64,000 nt of DNA from Microbacterium sp. p3-SID336. GTDB taxonomy: Bacteria; Actinomycetota; Actinomycetes; Actinomycetales; Microbacteriaceae. The stretch is from NCBI RefSeq assembly GCF_025143365.1, contig NZ_JALXPE010000003.1, positions 30,826 to 94,825 on the forward strand, given 5' to 3'. The notes under the pieces are model-generated. The model did not search any database. It saw nothing but the letters and a program-made list of their open reading frames with translations, and was not told the origin of the DNA. Position numbers and translations under genes: made by a program. Each line of letters begins with the position of its first letter. Position 1 is the first letter of the stretch. This document shows, one piece after another, positions 34,153 through 41,610 of the stretch.

Positions 34153-34216
34153 GCGCAACGGTTGCGCAACGGCTGTGAGAATTCGCATTGACAACGGGCG
34201 TCGTCACGTTTTACTG
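34153..34216 (+). promoter_or_regulatory. Promoter and palindrome upstream of the sugar ABC operon
   Basis: TTGACA (34188-34193) with TTTACT (34210-34215), 16 bp apart, is a plausible promoter; TTACTG at 17 bp is an alternative. Just upstream, GCGCAACGGTTGCGC (34153-34167) is a 15-bp inverted repeat, and GTTGCGCAAC (34161-34170) is a second overlapping palindrome. The position upstream of -35 fits an activator or an upstream repressor site. Confidence 0.6.
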
Positions 34217-34297
34217 TTCCACAGCGTTGAGATTTCTTCCCATTCCTCCCTGGGGGTGGTGGAAACTAACACTGACTCAGACACGAAGGAGTGGAAC

Positions 34298-35335
34298 ATG
34301 CGTAAGACGAAGGTCCTTGCCGGCATCGGATTCGGTGCCGTGGCCCTGCTCGCCCTCGCCGGCTGCGGACAGGTCGGCGGCGGAACGGGCGGCGGAGAGT
34401 CGGGCGGCGGAAGCTCCGAGGGCGGGGCGATGGTCACCGTCGTCAAGATCTCGGGCGTCGGCTGGTTCGACCGCATGGAGGTCGGCGTGAACGAGTTCGC
34501 CGAGGAGACGGGGATCGACGCGCGGCAGGAGGGCGCGGACGACGCCAGCCCGGAGAAGCAGATCCAGATCATCCAGGACCTGATCGCGCAGTCGCCCGCC
34601 GCGATCACGGTCGTTCCCAACTCGCCGGAGGCGCTGGAATCGGTCCTGAAGCAGGCCAGGGACCAGGGCATCGTCGTCGTGGCCCACGAAGCCGCCGGCA
34701 TCAAGAACGCCGACATCGACATCGAGGCGTTCGACAACCGGGCCTACGGGGCCCAGATCATGGACAACCTCGCGGAGTGCATGGGCGAGACCGGCCAGTA
34801 CGTGTCGTTCGTCGGCGGCCTCACCGCCAAGACCCACATGGACTGGGTCGGCGGCGCGTACGACCAGCAGCAGGCCGAGTACCCCGAGCTGACCCGGGTC
34901 GAGGAGCCCGTGGAGAGCAAGGAGGACGAGAACGTCGCCTACCAGCGTGCCAAGGAGCTGCTGGCGAAGTACCCCGACCTCGCGGGCTTCCAGGGCTCGG
35001 CGGGCACCGACGTCGCCGGCATCGCCCGCGCCGTGCAGGAGGCCGGTCTGGAGGACCAGGTCTGCGTGATGGGGACGAGCATCCCCTCGGTCGCCAAGAA
35101 GTACATCGTCGACGGCTCGATCGACAAGATCTTCTTCTGGGACCCGGCGATGGCGGGCAAGGCGCAGCTCAAGATCGCGCAGCTGCTCGTCGACGGCGAG
35201 GAGATCACCGACGGCACCGACCTCGGCATCGAGGGCTACACCTCCCTCACCAAGCTCGAGGGCTTCGACAACGTGTTCGTGGGCGACGCGGCCGTCATCG
35301 TCGACAAGGACAACGTCGACGAGTACGACTTCTGA
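34298..35335 (+). CDS. Sugar ABC transporter binding lipoprotein (RhaS/LsrB-like)
   Basis: 345-residue periplasmic-binding-protein-like (Peripla_BP_4) lipoprotein. Lipobox LALAGC with the Cys near residue 23, then a Gly/Ser-rich linker. The domain begins MVTVVKISGVGWFDRM and ends FVGDAAVIVDKDNVDEYDF, an end shared with the rhamnose/autoinducer-2 group. Typical family elements are EKQIQIIQDLIAQSPAAITV and GTSIPSVAKKYIVDGSIDKI. The ligand is unknown: a pentose, deoxyhexose, tetritol or related compound is possible. AAGGAG precedes the ATG. First gene of a seven-gene run ending at 43308. Confidence 0.92.
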   Translation: MRKTKVLAGIGFGAVALLALAGCGQVGGGTGGGESGGGSSEGGAMVTVVKISGVGWFDRMEVGVNEFAEETGIDARQEGADDASPEKQIQIIQDLIAQSPAAITVVPNSPEALESVLKQARDQGIVVVAHEAAGIKNADIDIEAFDNRAYGAQIMDNLAECMGETGQYVSFVGGLTAKTHMDWVGGAYDQQQAEYPELTRVEEPVESKEDENVAYQRAKELLAKYPDLAGFQGSAGTDVAGIARAVQEAGLEDQVCVMGTSIPSVAKKYIVDGSIDKIFFWDPAMAGKAQLKIAQLLVDGEEITDGTDLGIEGYTSLTKLEGFDNVFVGDAAVIVDKDNVDEYDF

Positions 35336-35399
35336 CCCGACGTCACCCCACGACTCAGGGTGGGGCCGCCCGAGGCCGGCCCCACCCCGGAGGAACAAC

Positions 35400-36908
35400 A
35401 TGAACGCAGAACAGGCGCACCCGACGCCCGTGCTCGAGGTGCGGGGGGTGCGGAAGGTGTTCGGCGGCGTCGTCGCGCTCGACGACGTCGCCCTCACCCT
35501 CCTCCCGGGGCGGGTGCACTGCCTCGCCGGAGAGAACGGGTGCGGCAAGTCCACCCTCATCAAGATCATCAGCGGGGTCGAGAAGCCCGAGGCGGGGGAG
35601 ATCCTGCTCGACGGCGAGCCGATGACGCACCTCTCGCCCACCCAGGCCCTCCGCGCCGGCATCCAGGTCATCTACCAGGACTTCTCGCTCTTCCCCAACC
35701 TCACGGTCGCGGAGAACATCGTGCTGCCCGCCGCCATCGCCGCGCGGCGGAAGCTGTACAGCGCGAAGAACCGGCGTCCGGAGGCGCAGCGCATCGTCGA
35801 GGAGCTGGGGCTCACCCTCGACCTCGACGCCGACGTGGAACGGCTCTCCGTCGCCGACCGTCAGCTGACCGCCATCTGCCGCGCCCTGGTGCAGGACGCC
35901 AGGGTCATCTTCATGGACGAGCCCACGACCGCGCTCACGCACTCCGAGGTGGAGCGCCTGTTCGCCCTGGTGCGGCGGCTGCAGCAGCGCGGCGTCGCGC
36001 TCGTCTTCGTCAGCCACAAGCTCGACGAGGTGCTGGAGGTCTCGCAGGACATCACGGTCCTCCGCTCGGGACGGCTCGTCGCCAGCGGGCCCGCCGCCGA
36101 GTTCGACGTCGCCTCGCTCACCCAGGCGATGACGGGGCGCGCGGTCGACGACTCGCGCGTCGTGGTCCCCGTGGACGAGGAGGCGGCGCCGCTGCTGCGG
36201 GTCGAGCACCTCGACCTCCCCGGCGCCTTCACCGACGTCTCCTTCGATCTGCAGCCGGGGGAGATCCTCGGGCTCACCGGTCTGCTCGGCTCGGGCCGCG
36301 GCGAGATCGCCGACGCCCTGTTCGGGCTGCTGACGCCGCGCGCGGGCACCGTCACGCTCGATGGCCGCCGCGTGCGCCCTGGCAGCATCCGCGCCTCGAT
36401 CGACGCCGGCTTCGGCTACGTGCCGGAAGACCGGCTCACGCAGGGGCTCTTCCTGGACAAGTCCATCTCGGACAACATCATCGCCGGCTCCCTCGACCAG
36501 CACGCGGTCGGCCGTGTGCTGCTGAGCCGGCGCCGCACCGCCGAGACCATCTCGCGCCTGTTCTCCCGGCTGCGCATCAAGGCGCCCACCGTGGAGGCCC
36601 CGGTGCGCTCCCTCTCCGGCGGCAACGCGCAGCGCGTGGTGCTGGCGAAGTGGCTCGCGACGAAACCCCGCGTGCTGATCCTCAACGGGCCCACCGTCGG
36701 CGTCGACGTCGGCTCGAAGGAGGAGATCCTGCAGATCCTGCGGGACGCGGCGCGCGACGGCATGGGCGTGCTCATGATCTCGGACGACGTGGCGGAGCTG
36801 GTCTCCGTCTGCCACCGCGTGCTCGTGGTGCGCCGCGGCGCGATCGTCTCCCGACTGTCCGGCGACGAGATCGCCGCCCCCCGTATCCAGGAGGTGATGG
36901 CCGCGTGA
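35400..36908 (+). CDS. Sugar ABC transporter ATPase, two nucleotide-binding domains
   Basis: 502-residue RbsA/MglA-type duplicated ATPase. The first domain has Walker A GENGCGKST (about residue 45), signature LSVADRQ and an intact Walker B IFMDEPTTALT. The second has signature LSGGNAQR but a degenerate Walker A region (GLLGSGRGE, usual for this class) and a Walker B reading LILNGPTVGVD near residue 428, with Asn and Gly where Asp and the catalytic Glu normally stand. Only the first site is thus likely to hydrolyse ATP. It is in operon with the binding protein (64-nt gap) and overlaps the permease gene by 4 bp. Confidence 0.94.
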   Translation: MNAEQAHPTPVLEVRGVRKVFGGVVALDDVALTLLPGRVHCLAGENGCGKSTLIKIISGVEKPEAGEILLDGEPMTHLSPTQALRAGIQVIYQDFSLFPNLTVAENIVLPAAIAARRKLYSAKNRRPEAQRIVEELGLTLDLDADVERLSVADRQLTAICRALVQDARVIFMDEPTTALTHSEVERLFALVRRLQQRGVALVFVSHKLDEVLEVSQDITVLRSGRLVASGPAAEFDVASLTQAMTGRAVDDSRVVVPVDEEAAPLLRVEHLDLPGAFTDVSFDLQPGEILGLTGLLGSGRGEIADALFGLLTPRAGTVTLDGRRVRPGSIRASIDAGFGYVPEDRLTQGLFLDKSISDNIIAGSLDQHAVGRVLLSRRRTAETISRLFSRLRIKAPTVEAPVRSLSGGNAQRVVLAKWLATKPRVLILNGPTVGVDVGSKEEILQILRDAARDGMGVLMISDDVAELVSVCHRVLVVRRGAIVSRLSGDEIAAPRIQEVMAA

Positions 36909-37933
36909 GCGCCACCGACACCCGCATCCGCCTCCCCCGCCTGGGGCGGCACTCGAACGAGCTCGTGCTCGCCGGGATCATCCTCCTCCTCGTGGTCGTG
37001 ATGTGCGCCGTGAACCCCGCGTTCTTCACGGTGCACACGCTGTTCTCGATCCTGCGGTCGGCCCTGGTGCCGATGGTCTTCGCGCTCGCGGTGCTGCTGG
37101 TGATCATCTCCGGCGGCATCGACGTCTCGTTCGCGGCGATCGGCATCTTCGCCGCCTACACGACCGTCACCCTCGCCCAGGGCGGGAGCTTCGATCCCGG
37201 GCTGCTCGGCATCCTCGTCATCGCCATCGTGATCGGCGGGGCGCTCGGGTTCGTGAACGGCATCGTGATCGCGCGCTTCCGGCTGCCCACCCTGATCGTG
37301 ACCCTGGCCACCCAGGGCATCTTCAAGGGCGTGCTGCTGGCCTACATCGGCTCCCGCTACATCGCCGAGCTGCCGGGCAGCGTGTCGTGGCTCTCCACCG
37401 CGAACCTCATCTCGATCGAGTCGACCCGCGCGTACCTGCCGATGCTGATCGTGCCCGTCGTGCTGCTCGTGATCGGCGCCTCGTTCCTGCTGCGCCGCAC
37501 CATGTTCGGCCGCGGCGTCTACGCGATGGGCGGCGACCTGGAGGGTGCACGGCGCGCGGGCTTCCCGGTCGTGCGCCTGCAGATCCTGCTCTACATGCTG
37601 GTCGGCGCGATCGCGGCCATCGGCGGACTGATCCACGTGGTCCTCGGACGCAGCGCCAACCCGCAGGATCTCGTGGGCACCGAGCTCGACGTGATCGCCG
37701 CGGTCGTGCTCGGCGGCGCCTCCATCTTCGGCGGACGCGGCACCGTGACCGGCACCGTGCTCGGCGTGCTGCTGGTGCAGATCATCAACAACAGTCTCAT
37801 CCTGATGGGCGTGCCGACGGCCTGGCAGCGCGCCGCCGTCGGGATCCTGCTGGTGATCGGCGTGGGCATCCAGGCCGTGATGGCCCGCCGCGCCGCCCGG
37901 CGCACGTTCGTCCTCGACACGGTGAAGGAGTGA
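36905..37933 (+). CDS. Sugar ABC transporter permease 1 (RbsC type)
   Basis: 342-residue integral membrane protein of the RbsC/AraH family with 8-10 membrane segments. The conserved cytoplasmic signature is near residues 205-225 (YAMGGDLEGARRAGFPVVRL), and GGASIFGGRGTVTGTVLG is the usual C-terminal Gly-rich element. The GTG start overlaps the ATPase stop. It forms a heterodimeric channel with the next protein, as LsrC-LsrD or YtfT-YjfF do. Confidence 0.93.
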   Translation: MSATDTRIRLPRLGRHSNELVLAGIILLLVVVMCAVNPAFFTVHTLFSILRSALVPMVFALAVLLVIISGGIDVSFAAIGIFAAYTTVTLAQGGSFDPGLLGILVIAIVIGGALGFVNGIVIARFRLPTLIVTLATQGIFKGVLLAYIGSRYIAELPGSVSWLSTANLISIESTRAYLPMLIVPVVLLVIGASFLLRRTMFGRGVYAMGGDLEGARRAGFPVVRLQILLYMLVGAIAAIGGLIHVVLGRSANPQDLVGTELDVIAAVVLGGASIFGGRGTVTGTVLGVLLVQIINNSLILMGVPTAWQRAAVGILLVIGVGIQAVMARRAARRTFVLDTVKE

Positions 37934-37935
37934 CC

Positions 37936-39033
37936 ATGCCATCGACGACACCCCGAGGCCGGTTCGGCGAGATGAACGACCAGGTCGACCGGTCCGTGCG
38001 CTCGCTGCTCGACCGCATCCACGTGAACCGCGGCGTGGGCCGCATGCTCGTGCTGTTCGCGCTCGCGTTCGCGCTGTTCGCGATCCTGAACCCGCGGGTG
38101 TTCCTGAACCCGGTGAACCTGCAGAACATGATGGTCGCCTCCCCGGAGGTCGGCATCCTGGCCATCGCGATGACCCTCGCGATGCTCACCGGCGGGATCG
38201 ACCTGTCGCTGGTGGCCATCGCGAACCTGTCCGCGATCACGGTGAGCACGATGTTCACCGCGATCGCGAGCAGCGACCCCGCGATGGCGGAGTCCCTGGG
38301 CGGCCTCATCGCGCTGGTCGGCGTGGCCGTCGGCGTGCTCGCCGGCGCGATCAACGGCTTCCTGATCGCCACGGTCGGCATCACGCCGATCCTCGCGACG
38401 CTCGCCACCATGCAGATCTTCAACGGCATCGCGATCGTGTGGACCGGCGGCAAGACGCTGTACGGCGCGCCGGCGGTGCTGTCGTCCGTCGGGCAGTCCA
38501 CGGTCGCCGGCATCCCGATCCTCTTCCTGGAGTTCCTGGTGGTCGCGGTGCTGATCGGCGTGCTGATCACGCGCACCCCGTTCGGCCGGCGGACGCAGCT
38601 GCAGGGCGCGAACCCCACCGCGGCGATGTACTCCGGCATCCGCAGCACCGGCGTCCTCTACGGCACCTACGTCACGACGGGCCTCCTCGGCGGCCTCGCC
38701 GGGCTCGTGTTCCTGTCGCGCAACCCGACGGCCAGCGCCGATTACGGCACGTCCTACGTGCTGCTCGTGATCGTGATCGCGGTGCTCGGCGGGACGAACC
38801 CGACCGGCGGCTTCGCGACCGTGACCGGTGTGGTGCTCGCGACGCTCGTGCTGCAGGTGGTGCAGTCGGGCTTCACGGCCATCCGCCTCTCCGCGTACGA
38901 GTACGCCATCGCGCAGGGCGTGATCCTGATCGCGGTGATGGTGTTCGACCAGGTGCGGGTGCGACGACGGCCACGGCGGGCGCCGAGCAGCCAGACCGAG
39001 ACGATCGCGCTCGCCGAGATCCCCCGCGCCTGA
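37936..39033 (+). CDS. Sugar ABC transporter permease 2 (RbsC type)
   Basis: 365-residue second permease of the same family, divergent from its partner. It has an N-terminal cytoplasmic tail of about 35 residues, then GRMLVLFALAFALFAILNPR, MLTGGIDLSLVAIANLSAI (family hallmark GGIDLS), QGANPTAAMYSGIRSTGVLY and VLGGTNPTGGFATVTG. GGAG precedes the ATG, 2 nt after the first permease stop. Two non-identical permeases plus one double ATPase is the layout of rhamnose, tetritol and AI-2 type importers. Confidence 0.93.
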   Translation: MPSTTPRGRFGEMNDQVDRSVRSLLDRIHVNRGVGRMLVLFALAFALFAILNPRVFLNPVNLQNMMVASPEVGILAIAMTLAMLTGGIDLSLVAIANLSAITVSTMFTAIASSDPAMAESLGGLIALVGVAVGVLAGAINGFLIATVGITPILATLATMQIFNGIAIVWTGGKTLYGAPAVLSSVGQSTVAGIPILFLEFLVVAVLIGVLITRTPFGRRTQLQGANPTAAMYSGIRSTGVLYGTYVTTGLLGGLAGLVFLSRNPTASADYGTSYVLLVIVIAVLGGTNPTGGFATVTGVVLATLVLQVVQSGFTAIRLSAYEYAIAQGVILIAVMVFDQVRVRRRPRRAPSSQTETIALAEIPRA

Positions 39034-39057
39034 CCGGCGCCCGCGAAACGCACACGG

Positions 39058-40539
39058 ATGGACCTGTTCCTCGGCATCGACGTCGGCACCTACGAGACCA
39101 AGGGCGTGCTGGTGGACGCGGCGGGCGTCGTGCACGCGGAGGCGCGTGCCCGGCACGGGATCAGCACCCCGGCGCCCGGATGGGTGGAGCAGGATGCCGA
39201 CGCCGTGTGGTGGGCGGATGTCGTGGCCGTCGCTGCGGAGCTGCGGGCCGCGGTGCCCGACGCCGTGATCGCCGCGGTCGCGTGCAGCGCCATCGGTCCG
39301 TGCGTGCTGCCGGTCGACGCCGAGCTGCGACCGCTGCGGCCCGCGATCCTGTACGGCGTCGACACCAGGGCGACGGAGGAGATCGGTCTGCTCGAGGAGC
39401 GCCTGGGTGCCGACGAGATCGTCCGTCGGACCGGGAACGTTCTCACCAGCCAGTCCGCCGGCCCGAAGGCGCTGTGGGTCGAGCGGCACGAGCCGGAGGT
39501 CGCCGCGCAGACGCGGTGGTACCTCACCAGCCAGAGCTACCTGGTGGCCCGGCTCACCGGTCGCGTGGCGATCGACCATGCCACGGCCGGGTACTTCCAC
39601 CCCTGCTACGACCTCGCACGCCAGGAGTGGGACCTGGACGGCATCGCCGACCTGATCCCGGCGGAGAAGCTGCCGCCGCTCGCGTGGTCCTCCGAGGTGG
39701 CGGGCGCCGTCACACCGGCGGCGGCGGCGGCGACCGGCATCCCCGCCGGCACCCCGGTCATGGTCGGCACAACGGACGCGGTGGCGGAGGCGGTCGGCTC
39801 GTCCGTGGTCGCCGTGGACGACCTCATGCTCATGTACGGGTCGAGCGGCTACTTCATCCGCGTGACAGCGCAGCCGCACGTCGACCCTCGGCTGTGGGCG
39901 GCGCCGTTCGCGCTGCCGGGGCGCTTCGTGCTCGCCGCGGGGACCTCGACCGCCGGCACCGCGACCCGGTGGATCGCCGACCTGCTCGGGCTCGACCACG
40001 GCGACGGCGACACCGCGATGTTCGGGCGACTGATGGACCTCGTCCGCGCGGCACCCCCGGGGTCGAACGGCGTGCTGCACCTGCCGCACTTCAGCGGGGA
40101 GCGCACCCCCGTGCACGACCCGGACGCGCGCGCCGCGTTCACCGGGCTCAGCCTCGGCTCGGGGCGGGCCGAGCTCGCCAGGGCCGTGGTGGAGGGGGTC
40201 GGCGCGTCCGTGGCGCAGGCCGTGTCCGCGCTGCTCGAGGCCGGCGGAGGCGAGCCGCGCGCGGTCGCCGTCGGCGGCGGGACCCGCAACGAGGTGCTGC
40301 TGCAGACCGTGAGCGACCTGACCGGGCTGACGCAGCGCACGGCGGCCACCCTGGGTGCGGCCTACGGCGACGCCATGCTCGCCGCGATCGGCACGGGCGC
40401 GGTGACGGAGGAGCAGGCGGTGGGCTGGGTGGCGTTCTCGGACGAGGTGCGGCCGGGCACGGACGGACGGTTCCGCGACGCGGACCGGCATGTGCAGACG
40501 TACCGCGCGCTGCGCGCGGTGAGGGAGGGAGAGCGATGA
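39058..40539 (+). CDS. FGGY-family carbohydrate kinase
   Basis: 493-residue sugar/polyol kinase. The N-terminal phosphate-binding loop IDVGTYETKGVLVD (residues 6-19), the catalytic Asp in VGTTDAVAEAVG (about residue 240), HFSGERTPVHDPDARAAFTG and the adenosine loop AVGGGTRNEVLLQTVSD are standard FGGY features. The N-terminal substrate region does not match xylulokinase, gluconokinase, glycerol kinase or LsrK closely enough for me to name a substrate. It is encoded 24 nt after the second permease and overlaps the peptidase gene by 4 bp, so it probably phosphorylates the imported compound. Confidence 0.92.
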   Translation: MDLFLGIDVGTYETKGVLVDAAGVVHAEARARHGISTPAPGWVEQDADAVWWADVVAVAAELRAAVPDAVIAAVACSAIGPCVLPVDAELRPLRPAILYGVDTRATEEIGLLEERLGADEIVRRTGNVLTSQSAGPKALWVERHEPEVAAQTRWYLTSQSYLVARLTGRVAIDHATAGYFHPCYDLARQEWDLDGIADLIPAEKLPPLAWSSEVAGAVTPAAAAATGIPAGTPVMVGTTDAVAEAVGSSVVAVDDLMLMYGSSGYFIRVTAQPHVDPRLWAAPFALPGRFVLAAGTSTAGTATRWIADLLGLDHGDGDTAMFGRLMDLVRAAPPGSNGVLHLPHFSGERTPVHDPDARAAFTGLSLGSGRAELARAVVEGVGASVAQAVSALLEAGGGEPRAVAVGGGTRNEVLLQTVSDLTGLTQRTAATLGAAYGDAMLAAIGTGAVTEEQAVGWVAFSDEVRPGTDGRFRDADRHVQTYRALRAVREGER

Positions 40540-41609
40540 GCAGGTGGCGGGAGCTGGCCGAGCATCTGGCGACGGTGAACGAGGTGGGGCAGGGGACGAA
40601 GGTCTCGGTCTTCGCCACGACCTCGTCGGTGCTCGACGCGGTGGACGCGTTCGTCGAGGAGGTGTACCGGCGCGGCGGCGTCCCCCAGGTGCTGCTCGCC
40701 GAGGAGCGGTACGACCGGCACGCCCTGGCGCACGCGAGCGAGGAGGTGCTGCGGGCGGCCGCCCCGCTGGAGCTCGCGTCGATGGAGTGGGCGGACGTGC
40801 ACGTGTCGTTCCGCGGCATGGAGCCGCCCGCGGCCGAGATCGACGGCGCCCGGCTGAGCCTCCAGCGCGAGGGCAAGGGTGTGGTGTCGACCGCCCGCTG
40901 GCAGGGTACCCGCTGGACGCTCGTGCGGATCCCGACGCCGGAGTGGGCGGCCCTGGTCGGTGTGCCCCAGACGCAGCTCGAACAGGAGTTCTTCGCGGGG
41001 ACCCTCGCGGACTGGCCGGCGCATCGCGCGCATCTCGATCGGCTGTGTGCGGAGCTGGACACGGTGTCGACCGTCCGCATCCTCGACGAGGACACGGACC
41101 TGCGGCTGAACTGCGCTGGACGCACGTGGGTGCCGTTCGCGGGCGAGGCGAACCTGCCGGACGGCGAGGTCGCGACCGCTCCCGTCGAGGACGGCGTGGA
41201 CGGGCACATCACCTTCCCCGGCACCTTCTGGTTCGGCGGGGCGACGATCACCGACCTCCGGCTCGAGTTCGAGGCGGGACGGGTTGAGCGGGTGTCCGCC
41301 ACGCGGGGCCTCGACCTCGTGGAGCGCATCCTGGAGGCGGACGGCGCGCGCCGGGTGGGCGAGCTGGGCATCGGCACCAACCCGCACGTGCAGACCATGA
41401 CTGGCGACCTGCTGATCGACGAGAAGATCCTCGGCACGGTGCACATCGCCCTCGGCCGCTCGTACCCGCAGTGCGGAGGGAAGAACGAGTCGGCCATCCA
41501 CTGGGACATCGTGAAGGACCTCCGCCCGTCCGGGCGGCTCGAGGCGGACGCGCGCGTGCTGATCGACCGGACGACGTACGACCCGCTGCTCGCAGGACAG
41601 GAGAGCTGA
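40536..41609 (+). CDS. M29-family metallo-aminopeptidase-like protein
   Basis: 357-residue member of the AmpS/PepS/aminopeptidase T (M29) family, slightly short for the family (370-410). The expected metal ligands are all recognisable: Glu211 in LPDGEV, Glu276 in GELGIGTN, His303 in TVHIALG, and His322 and Asp324 in AIHWDIVKDL. So it should bind a dinuclear metal centre and be active. What is odd is the place: a peptidase sandwiched, with overlapping start and stop, between two sugar kinases. It may act on an amide- or amino-acid-linked sugar, or have been recruited for another hydrolysis. Membership is clear; substrate is unknown. Confidence 0.9.
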   Translation: MSRWRELAEHLATVNEVGQGTKVSVFATTSSVLDAVDAFVEEVYRRGGVPQVLLAEERYDRHALAHASEEVLRAAAPLELASMEWADVHVSFRGMEPPAAEIDGARLSLQREGKGVVSTARWQGTRWTLVRIPTPEWAALVGVPQTQLEQEFFAGTLADWPAHRAHLDRLCAELDTVSTVRILDEDTDLRLNCAGRTWVPFAGEANLPDGEVATAPVEDGVDGHITFPGTFWFGGATITDLRLEFEAGRVERVSATRGLDLVERILEADGARRVGELGIGTNPHVQTMTGDLLIDEKILGTVHIALGRSYPQCGGKNESAIHWDIVKDLRPSGRLEADARVLIDRTTYDPLLAGQES

Positions 41610-41610
41610 C

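Noticed and set aside
37591..40491. Very long antisense open frame opposite the permease and kinase genes
   Set aside because: In about 70% GC DNA the antisense frame lacks stops by base composition; its translation is low-complexity Arg/Asp/His-rich, and the forward strand encodes three clear conserved proteins.
34298..40539. Autoinducer-2 (lsr) uptake and processing system
   Set aside because: The importer layout plus FGGY kinase resembles lsrACDB-lsrK, but LsrF and LsrG are absent, the regulator is an ordinary DeoR type, and the binding-protein pocket residues I can align to LsrB from memory mostly differ.
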